NCBI GenBank assembly: GCA_902510755.1
Contig: CABXCS010000003.1
Coordinates: forward strand, 19,285 to 83,284
Direction of reading: 5' to 3'
DNA length: 64,000 bases
Source of the DNA: an uncultured Woeseiaceae bacterium
GTDB taxonomy: Bacteria; Pseudomonadota; Gammaproteobacteria; Steroidobacterales; Woeseiaceae
A program made the position numbers and the translations under genes. Each line of letters opens with the position of its first letter. Positions within the stretch are counted from its first letter, which is position 1. Positions 8,239 to 17,392 of this stretch are shown here, one piece after another. The notes under the pieces were generated by a model. The model was not told the DNA's origin and searched no databases. It was given only the letters and a program-made list of their open reading frames with translations.

Positions 8239-9870
8239 TTATCTGTCCGTCGGTCTGGAAGACCTAATCATTTTTGTGAGAATAATGATAGGGATCAATC
8301 CCGTTATGACAATAGCAATTGCGGGTGCTGATGCTTGGATCATTCTTTCCTCAGCTGCATAAATGTAGGTTGAAACTGCTAAAGTGTCAAAGTTAAATGG
8401 CCTGAGTATTAGAGTTGCTGGTAATTCTTTTACGACTTCTGAGGTTACAAGTAAAATACTCGTTAAGAAGCTTGTTTTTAAAAGTGGAAAATGCACTCTT
8501 CTTAACAAGTTTAAACCACCTGAGTTAAGCGTCTTTGCTGAATCATCAATAGATCTACTAATTCTTTCAAATCCTGATTCAAAAGTTGAATTAGCTAGTG
8601 CGTAGGATTTAATAACATATGCAAAAACTAGACCCGCTAAACTACCAGTTAAAATTATTCTCGTATCATAAAATATTGATTTATCTAGCCAGGCAAATAA
8701 TTGTACGATTCCAACTGCCAGTATTAATCCAGGGACTGCGTAACCCATCGAAAGTAAGGAATTTGAGGTAACAGATAAAGTATTTTTTTTGAGACGTATC
8801 GAAAAATTTATAAGCAATGCAAAAAAAGTACAAAGTATTGCTGCAATAATTGCTAATGAAATAGTATTGGTCATCGTAGTTATGAATTTATGATTGAAAA
8901 AATCTAAATTATATTGAAATGCCCAAATTGTTAATTCTGATACAGGTAAAAGAAAACCAATGAAAATAGGTATAAAACATATCAAAGAGGCGGCACAAGA
9001 TTTAATTCCAGAAAGTTGATTTATTTTTGGGGGTCTAAAAGTTGATGTGTTGCTTGTGTATTTCGCTTTTTTTCTTGATATCCGTTCGAAAATAAAAATT
9101 AACCCCACAAATAATAAAAGCAGTGAGGCTAATTGCATTGCTGTACTGAGATCATACATACCATACCAAGTTCTGAATATTCCTGTTGTGAAAGTTTGAA
9201 CCGCAAAATGATCAACAGCTCCAAAATCAGATAATGTCTCCATAATCACTAGCATGAGTCCACCTATGAGACCTGGTCTAATTATGGGTAGTCCAAGTTT
9301 ATAAAAAATTTGAACTTTATTAAGTCCTAACATTCGTCCTGCTTCAAGCATAGATTGGGATTGATTTAAAAAAGCAGATCTTGATACGAGATAGACATAT
9401 GGGTAAAGAGTGAAGGCAAAGACTACTATTGCCCCTAATGTGTTTCTTACATTTGGAAATAGAATGAAGCTCGTATCCAGATTAAATATAACTCTTATTA
9501 AATTATTTGCTGTTCCATACGAATCAAAAAGACCTGTAAACGTATAAGCTAGGATATATGGAGGAATTGATAAAGGAAGGATAAGGGCCCACTCAAAAAA
9601 TCTCTTCCCATGGAATTCATAACTACATATTAGCCAAGCAGTTACCGTGCCAATGACTAACACCAGAATTGAAACCCCTAGAACCAGATAGATGGAACTC
9701 GATATATAGTCAAATAAAACATAATTATATAAATGTATCCAGTTTTCAGACCAATCACCTAGCAAGCTAGATAGGACAATAATTATTGGCAAAGAAAAGA
9801 AAAATAGAATTAAATAAGGTAATGACGTCCATGGCAAAAACGTCGATATTTTAAACATTGCTCTGCTCAA
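8239..9870 (-). CDS. fbpB: Ferric-iron ABC transporter permease (fused two-domain)
   Basis: This 543-residue inner-membrane protein has about 12 hydrophobic helices arranged as two homologous binding-protein-dependent permease halves. Each half carries an EAA-like loop: 'EAGRMLGLNKVQIFYKLGLPIIRPG' in the first and 'DSAKTLNSGGLNLLRRVHFPLLKTS' in the second. Such duplicated permeases of 500-550 residues are characteristic of FbpB/SfuB iron transporters. It lies between the substrate-binding gene (46 bases upstream) and the ATPase (immediately downstream). Iron specificity rests on the neighbours and the Fur box. Confidence 0.92.
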   Translation of the reverse strand: MSRAMFKISTFLPWTSLPYLILFFFSLPIIIVLSSLLGDWSENWIHLYNYVLFDYISSSIYLVLGVSILVLVIGTVTAWLICSYEFHGKRFFEWALILPLSIPPYILAYTFTGLFDSYGTANNLIRVIFNLDTSFILFPNVRNTLGAIVVFAFTLYPYVYLVSRSAFLNQSQSMLEAGRMLGLNKVQIFYKLGLPIIRPGLIGGLMLVIMETLSDFGAVDHFAVQTFTTGIFRTWYGMYDLSTAMQLASLLLLFVGLIFIFERISRKKAKYTSNTSTFRPPKINQLSGIKSCAASLICFIPIFIGFLLPVSELTIWAFQYNLDFFNHKFITTMTNTISLAIIAAILCTFFALLINFSIRLKKNTLSVTSNSLLSMGYAVPGLILAVGIVQLFAWLDKSIFYDTRIILTGSLAGLVFAYVIKSYALANSTFESGFERISRSIDDSAKTLNSGGLNLLRRVHFPLLKTSFLTSILLVTSEVVKELPATLILRPFNFDTLAVSTYIYAAEERMIQASAPAIAIVITGLIPIIILTKMIRSSRPTDR

Positions 9871-9916
9871 TTAAAAAAAATTAATTATAGCAAATAAAAT
9901 ATAAATTAAGTCTAAC

Positions 9917-10948
9917 TTATTGCCAGCCAGCTCTGTCCATAAGTTGAACTGCATTCAAATTATATTTACCGTAATCAGCTACTGATGTTTGGTCTTCTTT
10001 GAAGGTCAAGCCAAATTGTGCAATCGACGGGTGAGGCTCAATATTTTCCAATACGGGATATTCAAATGATAAATTTACCATATATCTTTGAACTCTCTCT
10101 GAGAGTAAAAATTCTAGAAATTTGATTGCATTGTGACTGTTTGGCGCATATTTTAATATACCGGCACCACTTATATTAATATGAGCTCCTCGGTTATCTT
10201 GGTTTGGAAAGTAAATTTTTACTTTTTTAGCAGCTTCCAGTTGGTCGTTGCCTGCTGATCCTGAAAGCATTATTCCAACATAATAACTATTGGCTACCGC
10301 CAGTTTAGCTTCCCCATTGGCTACCGCTATTATCTGAGCTCTATCATTACCTTGCGGTTTACGGATAAAGTTCGCTACTAATCCTTTTGCCCATTTTTCA
10401 GTTAATTCAATACCGTGATTTGCAATTAACGATGCTACTAATGATTGGTTATACATATTATTAGAACTTCTAATTGCAATTCCTCCGTTCCATCTAGGGT
10501 CCGCAAGATCCTCATATGAGAGATTGCTCAATTCTTCTATAGAAGTATTATCAGGATTATAAAAAACCACTCGCGCTCTTTTTGCAATGGCTATCCATTC
10601 ATCATTTGGACCTCTTAGATTATTTGGCACAATATCGTTTATCTTTTTTGAATTGATTGATTTAAAATAACCTTCTTTTTGGACTCTCCATAGATTACCT
10701 GCATCTACAGTAAAGAAGATGTCTGCAGGTGAAGTATCTCCTTCCGCTTTTAACCTTTCCATTAATGCATTACCGCTACCTGATATAACATTGACCTGAA
10801 TACCAGTGGTTTTTGTGAATTCAGCATATAAAGCATCATCAGAATCATAATGTCTTGAGGTATAGATATTTACTTCCGAGGCAATTGAAGTACTCATTAA
10901 TAGTGTTGACAGAATCAACTGTGAAGTTAGTTTTAATAATTTATGCAT
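9917..10948 (-). CDS. fbpA: Periplasmic ferric-iron-binding protein
   Basis: A 343-residue protein with a signal peptide (cleavage near SIAS-EV) followed by the FbpA/FutA hallmark 'VNIYTSRHYDSDDALYAEF'. The Tyr pair that ligates Fe3+ is visible in 'VANSYYVGIML'. It delivers ferric iron to the permease encoded next. It is the first gene of the operon; the promoter about 45-70 bases upstream carries a 7-1-7 Fur box, so iron repression is expected. Confidence 0.93.
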   Translation of the reverse strand: MHKLLKLTSQLILSTLLMSTSIASEVNIYTSRHYDSDDALYAEFTKTTGIQVNVISGSGNALMERLKAEGDTSPADIFFTVDAGNLWRVQKEGYFKSINSKKINDIVPNNLRGPNDEWIAIAKRARVVFYNPDNTSIEELSNLSYEDLADPRWNGGIAIRSSNNMYNQSLVASLIANHGIELTEKWAKGLVANFIRKPQGNDRAQIIAVANGEAKLAVANSYYVGIMLSGSAGNDQLEAAKKVKIYFPNQDNRGAHINISGAGILKYAPNSHNAIKFLEFLLSERVQRYMVNLSFEYPVLENIEPHPSIAQFGLTFKEDQTSVADYGKYNLNAVQLMDRAGWQ

Positions 10949-10990
10949 GATTATTTTTCTTGTTTCATATGTGGATTAGTTATGATCTTT

Positions 10991-11018
10991 ATTCTACCTA
11001 AATGAGAATAATTCTCAA
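10991..11018 (-). promoter_or_regulatory. Predicted sigma-70 promoter of the iron ABC operon, overlapped by a Fur box
   Basis: On the minus strand a -35 TTGAGA (complement of 11013-11018) and a -10 TAGAAT (complement of 10991-10996) are separated by 16 bases, each matching the consensus at five of six positions. The -35 lies within the Fur palindrome at 11003-11017, so bound Fur-Fe would block RNA polymerase. Confidence 0.6.
11003..11017. promoter_or_regulatory. Fur box
   Basis: TGAGAATAATTCTCA is a perfect 7-1-7 inverted repeat that differs from the classical Fur 7-1-7 consensus (TGATAATNATTATCA) by one base per half. It lies 55 bases before fbpA and about 130 bases before the divergent YeiH-like gene. 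It overlaps the predicted -35 of the iron operon, the usual position for Fur repression. Confidence 0.8.
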
Positions 11019-11149
11019 TATTAATTAGCTATTTGTAAACAAGCATTTCGTTAGTAGGATAGTTTCTATAGAATTAGAAAAATAATTTTCAAATAAATAG
11101 AGTTCAATAAATGGATTTCTTTCTTTCAATGGTAGCCTAGGAGTTAATT

Positions 11150-12268
11150 TTGTTTTCGAATTTCATACCAAGAAGTCTGGGGTGGTATCTAGGTTTAATT
11201 CTGGCATGTTTTGTTTCGTTATTGGCAAGTATAACTGCAGAGTGGATAGGAGAAGATCTGCTTGGATTTGAGCGCTCACCTGTCAGTGACATCATGATGG
11301 CAATCATAATTGGTATGATTATTGCCAATACAATTCCACTAAAGAATAAGCTAAAGATGGGCTTAAAGTTTTGTGCTACTAGTTTATTACGGATAGGGAT
11401 AATGCTTTTAGGAATCCGTTTGAGTTTATTTGGTGCAGGTCAGTTTACTCTAGTAGCACTGCCATTTGTTGTAGCTGCGATTACAATTGGATTGATAACT
11501 GTCAGAATATTGGGTCGCTCCATGAGGTTGTCACCTCAACTAACAGGATTAATTGCTGTAGGAACTAGTATATGTGGCGCTACAGCAATTGTAGCAACCG
11601 CTCCTTTAATCAAAGCTAAGGAAGCTGAGGTTAGTTATTCAATTGCTTGCATAACAATATTTGGTTTAGCTGCTATGTTTTCTTATCCATTTCTTGCACA
11701 TTATTTGTTTGCAGATCAACCAATAATGGCTGGATTGTTCCTTGGTACCTCAATTCATGAGACTGCTCAAGTCGCTGGTGCTGGGTTAATGTATCAATCA
11801 CAGTATGATGCTCCATTGGCATTGGATATAGCAACGGTGACTAAATTAGTCCGAAATTTATGTATGATCGCAGTTATTCCTCTTGTTGGCGTGCTGTATG
11901 GGCAACAAGTTAGAACGAGAGAATCAACGAGCATCTGGTCCTGGCTGGCATTGATTCCGTGGTTTATTATTGGTTTTGCAATTATGTCCACTATTCGAAC
12001 CATAGGTGATCTTAGTGAAACACCATTTGGATTAATTAATTCTTATCAATGGAATGATTTGGTGAGCTTGATAAAATCATTAGCTGAGAAATTATTATTG
12101 ATCGCAATGTCGGCCGTAGGTTTGACTTCGTTTTTTCGAGGTATGAAGGATATCGGTATTCGACCTTTCATGCTTGGGTTATTTGCTGCTTTATTAATTG
12201 GTTTTGTAAGTCTAGCAAGCATTACTATCTTTGCAGATGATCTATTAATTTTTTTTGAGCTTGTGTAA
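11150..12268 (+). CDS. YeiH/UPF0324 family putative sulfate exporter
   Basis: The 372-residue membrane protein has about ten hydrophobic helices and the YeiH/UPF0324 signatures: 'GIMLLGIRLSLFGAGQ', 'VGTSICGATAIVATAPLIKAK' and 'GTSIHETAQVAGAG'. Members are putative sulfate exporters or related anion transporters; direct biochemical evidence is limited. The start is TTG 11150, chosen because AGGAG lies 6 bases upstream. It is divergent from the iron-uptake operon across a 201-base gap and has no obvious operon partner. Confidence 0.88.
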   Translation: MFSNFIPRSLGWYLGLILACFVSLLASITAEWIGEDLLGFERSPVSDIMMAIIIGMIIANTIPLKNKLKMGLKFCATSLLRIGIMLLGIRLSLFGAGQFTLVALPFVVAAITIGLITVRILGRSMRLSPQLTGLIAVGTSICGATAIVATAPLIKAKEAEVSYSIACITIFGLAAMFSYPFLAHYLFADQPIMAGLFLGTSIHETAQVAGAGLMYQSQYDAPLALDIATVTKLVRNLCMIAVIPLVGVLYGQQVRTRESTSIWSWLALIPWFIIGFAIMSTIRTIGDLSETPFGLINSYQWNDLVSLIKSLAEKLLLIAMSAVGLTSFFRGMKDIGIRPFMLGLFAALLIGFVSLASITIFADDLLIFFELV

Positions 12269-12574
12269 GTAATATATACAGAAAAATATAACGTAAAGTT
12301 TAACTTTTTTGATAATTGCGGATTATCATAATCTTTTTGTCGCAAAATACTAAAAAAAATTCATTTGGCTAAATATAGTCTTAGGTTAAGCAATCTAAGT
12401 TAAATAATTGAAAAATGGTAATTATTTCATGAATTTACATTAATTTTAATTCTAACCGATAGAATTATTGACTCGTCAATATATCAATCATAGGCTAGTA
12501 TCGTTAACGTTAGTTTTAGCTGAATTGATTTGTTAATCAGTAATTTATTATAAAAAGAAGTAAAGAGGTATAGT
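12269..12574. other. Gene-free AT-rich region before the cold-shock gene
   Basis: This 306-base stretch holds no convincing reading frame. A weak hairpin GATAAT-loop-ATTATC at 12311-12327 followed by CTTTTT may terminate the YeiH-like transcript. A possible promoter lies at 12468-12496 (TTGACT, 17 bases, TAGGCT). It would give a 5' leader of about 70-80 bases for the cold-shock mRNA, in keeping with the leaders of known csp genes. An 8-base palindrome CGTTAACG sits near the proposed transcript start. None of these is strong. Confidence 0.35.
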
Positions 12575-12787
12575 ATGTCAGGCGAGAAAGTTACAGGAAA
12601 TGTTAAGTGGTTTAATGACGATAAAGGTTTTGGATTTGTAGAACGTGAAGATGGGCCAGATGTATTTGTTCATCATAGCTCTATTCAAATGGAGGGTTTC
12701 AAAACTTTAAAAGAAGGTCAGAGGGTTACAATGGAAGTTAGTCAAGGTGAGAAAGGTCCTCAAGCAGACTCCGTATCAGTAGATTAG
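12575..12787 (+). CDS. CspA-family cold-shock protein
   Basis: The 70-residue protein is one complete cold-shock domain. RNP1 is visible as 'KGFGFVERE' and RNP2 as 'VFVHHSSI', with the family start '[14 protein letters not shown]'. It binds single-stranded RNA/DNA as an RNA chaperone in the cytoplasm. An AAAGAGG site lies 8 bases before the ATG. It is monocistronic with gene-free AT-rich DNA on both sides. Whether it is cold-induced cannot be told from sequence. Confidence 0.95.
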   Translation: MSGEKVTGNVKWFNDDKGFGFVEREDGPDVFVHHSSIQMEGFKTLKEGQRVTMEVSQGEKGPQADSVSVD

Positions 12788-13008
12788 AGATATAATCCAA
12801 AATTTAAAACAATTCTAGAATATTATAATTCCATACATCAGGTTATCATTTTTTTAATATTCGATAGTCACGATAAATGGTGATCAGCAATTATTATAAT
12901 TTTTAACTAAAGAAATTTTAAATATATTTAAATGCGACTTGAATTTGAGATTAAATTTTATTTAATAATCCTTAATGTTGATAACTTAGATATTTAGTAG
13001 AGCGCAAC

Positions 13009-13839
13009 ATGAGAAAAAAGTTTAATTCAATTTTAATGCTATGCTCTATTGTGCTTATCTTAGGTTGTTCGCAAGATAATTTAGAAAAAAATTATATCCT
13101 TGTTCCAGGGGGAGATGTTGATATTGGTTCGGAGGAAGGTCTTTCTTCAGAACAACCGGTTAATAATTACAGTGTTAAGTCATTTTACTTGTCTGTTCAC
13201 CCAGTAACAGTAAAGCAATTTAGAGATTTTGTCGAAGCTACGAATTACCAAACAGAAGCTGATCGATATGGCAATTCTGGTGTATTCTCGTTTATTAAAC
13301 AACAATGGTACATGCATGATGGGGCTAACTGGGAATATCCATTAGGTCGCTCCAATCAGATGGCTATAGATGATCATCCAGTTACACAAGTTAGCTGGAA
13401 TGATGCTATAGCATATACTCTGTGGAAGGGAGTGAGATTACCTACTGAAATTGAATGGGAGCATGCGGCTAGGAATGGGATTAATAGTCGCTCTATATAT
13501 CCTTGGGGTAACAAATTTAAAGTTAATAATAAATTCAGAGCAAATGTATGGCAGGGTACTTTTCCTTTTATTAATACAAATGAAGATGGATTTATGACAA
13601 CGTCATCTGTTACTGAGTTTCCCCCTACTTCTCTGGGTCTGTATGATATGGCTGGTAATGTCTGGGAGTGGACTAGTTCAGAATATCAGGAAGGGAACTC
13701 TGTTCCAATGAAAACCATCAAGGGTGGGTCTTTTCTCTGTGAACCTGATTTTTGTCATGGGTATAGAGTGTCCTCAAGAATGGGTACAACACCTGATACA
13801 AGTCTTATGCATACAGGTTTTAGAACGGCAAGAAATTAG
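13009..13839 (+). CDS. Formylglycine-generating enzyme (SUMF1/FGE) homologue, predicted lipoprotein
   Basis: The 276-residue protein begins with a lipoprotein signal (lipobox LILGC, Cys20). The rest is one FGE-sulfatase domain: 'VPGGDVDIGSE', 'VHPVTVKQFRDFV', 'DDHPVTQVSWNDAIAY', 'RLPTEIEWEHAAR', 'YPWGN', 'GNVWEWTSSEY'. The end, 'KGGSFLCEPDFCHGYRVSSR', matches the SUMF1 active-site segment, with Cys244 and Cys249 at the same spacing as human Cys336/Cys341, followed by the TPD...GFR tail. Real FGEs oxidise a sulfatase Cys to formylglycine; most bacterial ones are cytosolic, so a lipidated, probably periplasmic copy is unusual. No sulfatase gene is in this window. It starts a rightward gene series. 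Confidence 0.85.
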   Translation: MRKKFNSILMLCSIVLILGCSQDNLEKNYILVPGGDVDIGSEEGLSSEQPVNNYSVKSFYLSVHPVTVKQFRDFVEATNYQTEADRYGNSGVFSFIKQQWYMHDGANWEYPLGRSNQMAIDDHPVTQVSWNDAIAYTLWKGVRLPTEIEWEHAARNGINSRSIYPWGNKFKVNNKFRANVWQGTFPFINTNEDGFMTTSSVTEFPPTSLGLYDMAGNVWEWTSSEYQEGNSVPMKTIKGGSFLCEPDFCHGYRVSSRMGTTPDTSLMHTGFRTARN

Positions 13840-13863
13840 TTTTGATGATCACAAGTTACTGAA

Positions 13864-14235
13864 ATGAAATTAAGAATCAAAGGAAATTCTATAAGATTGA
13901 GATTGACTCAAACAGAAGTCAAAGATTTGCAGACCCAAAATATTATTGAACAATGCGTTCAATTTCCAAATCAATCGCAATTAAAATACGGAATTAATGT
14001 CCTAACTGGAGATGATGGACTTACAGTTGATTTTGCTAAAAATAAACTTTCTGTGAATATTGGTAGTAATAGAATTAACTCTTGGTATTCTGACGAAGAG
14101 ATTTCAATTTCTGGATATGTTGATAATCCTGGAAATGAAAAGCTATTAATTTTAATAGAAAAAGACTTTAAGTGTTTATCTCCCCGAGATGAAGATGAAA
14201 GTGATATGTTTCCACATCCGAAAGAGAAGCATTGA
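13864..14235 (+). CDS. Conserved hypothetical protein (DUF7009-like)
   Basis: A 123-residue cytoplasmic protein without signal or membrane segment. The N-terminal 'MKLRIKGNSIRLRLTQTEV' recurs in a small family of uncharacterised bacterial proteins that I believe is DUF7009. The middle is beta-rich ('GLTVDFAKNKLSVNIGSNRI') and the C-terminus holds 'KCLSPRDEDESDMFPHP', with acidic, Cys and His residues that could bind a metal. It lies 24 bases after the FGE-like lipoprotein gene and 26 bases before the CMD gene, so an operon is likely. No function is assigned. Confidence 0.65.
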   Translation: MKLRIKGNSIRLRLTQTEVKDLQTQNIIEQCVQFPNQSQLKYGINVLTGDDGLTVDFAKNKLSVNIGSNRINSWYSDEEISISGYVDNPGNEKLLILIEKDFKCLSPRDEDESDMFPHPKEKH

Positions 14236-14261
14236 TCTAAAAAATTTGAGAGGTATCTAAA

Positions 14262-14867
14262 ATGACTTGGATTACAACAATTGAATTTGAAAATGCAACA
14301 GGGAAGCTAAAAGAATTATATGAGCGAATAAAAGGCCCTAATAATAATGTAGATAATATTATGATGGCGCATAGTTTGCGACCTCACTCCATGGAAGGCC
14401 ACATGGCCTTGTATAAAAATGTTATTCATCATCCTAGGAATACTCTTCCAAAATGGTTATTAGAGGCTGCAGGGGTTTGTGTAAGCTTACTTAATAACTG
14501 TGAATATTGTGTTGAACATCATTACGAAGGTATGCGTAAATTACTCAATAATGATCAGAGATCGAGTGATATTCGCAAATCATTTGAATTACGTGATCCA
14601 GGGAAGGCTCTCACTGGGATTGAATTAGCGGTAATTGAATATGCCATAAAATTAACTCATTCCCCAGAAAAGATAGCAACTGAGGATATTGATTACCTGA
14701 GAAAAGCTGGCCTAGAAGATGGTCAAATATTGGAGATTAATCAAGTTACTGCATATTTTGCTTACGCCAACAGAACAGTTCTAGGCTTGGGTATTAATAA
14801 AACCGGGGATATTATTGGACTGTCACCAAATGATGGTGAAGATATGGATAATTGGACTCATTCTTAA
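14262..14867 (+). CDS. Carboxymuconolactone decarboxylase/AhpD-like peroxidase-related protein
   Basis: The 201-residue protein has the CMD/AhpD fold with the redox motif C-x2-C-x3-H ('NNCEYCVEHHYEG'), preceded by 'LLEAAGVCVSLL' as in peroxidase-related CMD enzymes. The paired Cys and His relay act in AhpD-type alkylhydroperoxidases. It is cytosolic, with no signal peptide. It is followed 30 bases later by acetoacetyl-CoA synthetase, with GAGG before both starts. The substrate cannot be told from sequence. Confidence 0.82.
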   Translation: MTWITTIEFENATGKLKELYERIKGPNNNVDNIMMAHSLRPHSMEGHMALYKNVIHHPRNTLPKWLLEAAGVCVSLLNNCEYCVEHHYEGMRKLLNNDQRSSDIRKSFELRDPGKALTGIELAVIEYAIKLTHSPEKIATEDIDYLRKAGLEDGQILEINQVTAYFAYANRTVLGLGINKTGDIIGLSPNDGEDMDNWTHS

Positions 14868-14897
14868 GGTTACATTAATTTATTTAGAGGAAATATA

Positions 14898-16832
14898 TTG
14901 AGCCAAATTGTTTGGCAAGGTTCGCAGAGTCGAATAGAAAAATCCGCAATGTATCGGTTTATGCAATTGCAAGGATTTCAAAATTATAATGAACTTTATG
15001 AATGGTCTATAAACCAGAGAGATTTTTTCTGGGAGGCTCTTGTAGACTTTTGTAATATCCGATTTTCAAAAAAACCAGAAATGAATCTAATTGAAGGTGC
15101 TGATATGGTTTCGGATCTCTGGTTTCCTGGAGCTGAATTAAATTTTGCTGAGCATTTATTAACATGCAAGGGAAGTAGAGCAGCGATCATATTCAGGGGG
15201 GAAGGCAATCGCAGAAAAGAAATTAGCTTTGACCAGCTGAGATTCCAGGTTGCATCAGTAGCTCATCATTTAAAAGCCATTGGCTTGAGAAGGAATGATT
15301 GTGTTGCAGCCTTCTTGCCAAATTGTCCAGAGGCTATTATAGCTATGTTAGCCTGCAGCAGTATAGGAGTTATTTGGTCTTCTTGTTCACCTGATTTTGG
15401 AGTAGAAGGTGTTGTAGATCGTTTCGGGCAAATTGAACCAAAATTATTTCTTGCTGTTGATGGATATTCTTATAATGGAAAAGAAATTGACACAAGCAGC
15501 ACAGTAAAGAGTATTGTTGAACTAATTCCTAGTATAAAAGATACGATAATTATTCCATTTCTAGATGAATTCCCGAAGCATGACACTAAAAATAATATTA
15601 TTTATTGGTCAGATTTAATTAAAGAAAAAGCAACGTTAGAGTTCACTTCTTTACCTTTTGATCATCCTCTTTATATTCTCTTTTCTTCTGGAACAACTGG
15701 GCTACCAAAATGCATTGTTCACGGTGTGGGAGGGACTTTACTACAACATATGAAAGAACATGTCCTTCATTATGATATTGGAATGGAAGATAGATTATTT
15801 TATTTTACTACTTGTGGCTGGATGATGTGGAACTGGATGGTTACCGGACTTGCCACAGGCTCAACTTTGGTAATTTATGATGGATCACCTTTTTATAGAG
15901 AAGGTGAGATATTATGGGATTTGGCAGAGTCCGAAAAAATTTCAGTATTTGGGGTAAGTGCAAAATATATCTCCGCTCAAGAAAAAGCAGAAATAATACC
16001 CAAGAATATTGCGAACTTATCATCAATAAAAACTATTTTGTCTACAGGTTCACCTCTTGCGCCTGAGAGCTTTGATTATGTTTATCGAGATATCAAAAGT
16101 GACATTCAATTGTCATCAGTATCAGGTGGTACAGATATTATATCTTGTTTTGTTTCAGGTAATCCAATTTTGCCAGTAAGACGAGGGGAGTTGCAATGTC
16201 TGGGGCTGGGAATGGCTGTAGAAATTTATGACGATCAAGGTGCGTCAGTGATCGAGGAGAATGGAGAGCTGGTATGCACTAAATCATTCCCCTCAATGCC
16301 GATATATTTCTGGAATGATACTAAAAATGAAAAATATCATGCTGCATATTTTGAGAGATATAATGGAATATGGTGTCAAGGGGATTTTGCAATGATTACC
16401 AGATCTGGAGGTATGGTAATTCACGGAAGATCAGATACCGTCCTAAATCCTGGGGGTGTTAGGATTGGAACGGCAGATATTTATAGCCAAGTTGAAAAAT
16501 TTGATCAGGTCATAGAGAGTGTCGTAATAGGTCAAAATTGGGATTATGATGTGCGCATTATTTTATTTTTGGTATTAAGAGACGATGAAATCTTAACTGT
16601 GAAATTAAAAGAGAAGATTTGTGATGTAATTCGAAATAATACAACGCCAAAGCATGTACCAAGTAAGATTATTCAAGTTAAAGAAATACCAAGAACACGA
16701 AGTGGTAAAATAGTAGAATTAGCTGTCAAGAAAGCGGTTCAAGGTGAGATAATAGATAATACCTCGGCAATAGCGAATCCTGAATGCTTAGAATATTTTA
16801 AGAATCTAATTGAACTAGAAGAAGGTAAATGA
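14898..16832 (+). CDS. aacS: Acetoacetyl-CoA synthetase
   Basis: The 644-residue ANL-superfamily enzyme has the AacS-type N-terminal region, the A3 phosphate loop 'SSGTTGLPK' near residue 265, 'GWMMWNWMVTGLA', 'SVSGGTDIISCF' and the C-terminal 'RTRSGKIVE', whose Lys is catalytic and can be acetylated. It converts acetoacetate, ATP and CoA to acetoacetyl-CoA, feeding ketone-body or polyester carbon into central metabolism. The start is TTG 14898, preceded by AGAGG. Its stop overlaps the next ATG by four bases, coupling it to a hotdog thioesterase. Confidence 0.93.
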   Translation: MSQIVWQGSQSRIEKSAMYRFMQLQGFQNYNELYEWSINQRDFFWEALVDFCNIRFSKKPEMNLIEGADMVSDLWFPGAELNFAEHLLTCKGSRAAIIFRGEGNRRKEISFDQLRFQVASVAHHLKAIGLRRNDCVAAFLPNCPEAIIAMLACSSIGVIWSSCSPDFGVEGVVDRFGQIEPKLFLAVDGYSYNGKEIDTSSTVKSIVELIPSIKDTIIIPFLDEFPKHDTKNNIIYWSDLIKEKATLEFTSLPFDHPLYILFSSGTTGLPKCIVHGVGGTLLQHMKEHVLHYDIGMEDRLFYFTTCGWMMWNWMVTGLATGSTLVIYDGSPFYREGEILWDLAESEKISVFGVSAKYISAQEKAEIIPKNIANLSSIKTILSTGSPLAPESFDYVYRDIKSDIQLSSVSGGTDIISCFVSGNPILPVRRGELQCLGLGMAVEIYDDQGASVIEENGELVCTKSFPSMPIYFWNDTKNEKYHAAYFERYNGIWCQGDFAMITRSGGMVIHGRSDTVLNPGGVRIGTADIYSQVEKFDQVIESVVIGQNWDYDVRIILFLVLRDDEILTVKLKEKICDVIRNNTTPKHVPSKIIQVKEIPRTRSGKIVELAVKKAVQGEIIDNTSAIANPECLEYFKNLIELEEGK

Positions 16833-17389
16833 GCAAAATTACAAAAAACCTTACTGGATATGGCTTAACTATTGAGGCTAAGAAGGAATCTGCTGAGAAT
16901 AGCTCCTTTATTTATTATGGAGATGTCTTGCCTGAATGGATTGATATGAATGGGCACATGAATGTTGCTTATTATGTGAAGGCTTTTGATCTTGCCATTG
17001 ATGTGCATTGGGCTGAACTTGGGATTACTCAAAATTATATTGAGATTGAAAACCTTTCTACCTTTTCTGTAGAATCTCACATTACCTACCAAGATGAAAT
17101 GAAAGTAAGAGAGAAGTTCCGTATCACATCTCATGTTTTAGCCTATGATGATAAGCGTATCCATCTATTTCAGAGAATGTATAAAGGTACTGCTGATCAC
17201 ATTGTTGCTACAGCAGAATGGATGAACTTACATGTGAATCTTGAGACTCGTAGAGTGACTCCATGGCCCTCAAAGATATTAATGGCACTTGAAGAGCAAG
17301 TTAAAGCTCATAAGGAAATAATTTGGCCAGATGAAGCTGGTAAGAGGATGTCCATAAAGAATCCCCTATATGAGATAAAATCAAGGTAA
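16829..17389 (+). CDS. Hotdog-fold acyl-CoA thioesterase
   Basis: The 186-residue protein has the 4-hydroxybenzoyl-CoA thioesterase/FadM-type signature 'EWIDMNGHMNVAYYVKAFD', with the Asp-x-Asn-x-His-Met-Asn cluster. 'YQDEMKVREKFRITSHVLAYDDKRIHLFQRMY' follows as the central helix and sheet. Such proteins hydrolyse acyl-CoA thioesters in the cytosol. It overlaps the acetoacetyl-CoA synthetase gene by ATGA, so it may adjust the acyl-CoA/CoA balance in the same route, possibly on short 3-keto or hydroxy acyl-CoA. It converges with the histidine kinase gene 3 bases away. Confidence 0.87.
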   Translation: MSKITKNLTGYGLTIEAKKESAENSSFIYYGDVLPEWIDMNGHMNVAYYVKAFDLAIDVHWAELGITQNYIEIENLSTFSVESHITYQDEMKVREKFRITSHVLAYDDKRIHLFQRMYKGTADHIVATAEWMNLHVNLETRRVTPWPSKILMALEEQVKAHKEIIWPDEAGKRMSIKNPLYEIKSR

Positions 17390-17392
17390 GTT

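Noticed and set aside
12311..12340. Strong terminator after the YeiH-like gene
   Set aside because: The GATAAT/ATTATC stem is only six A/T-rich pairs and the T-run is short; mentioned as weak within the gene-free region.
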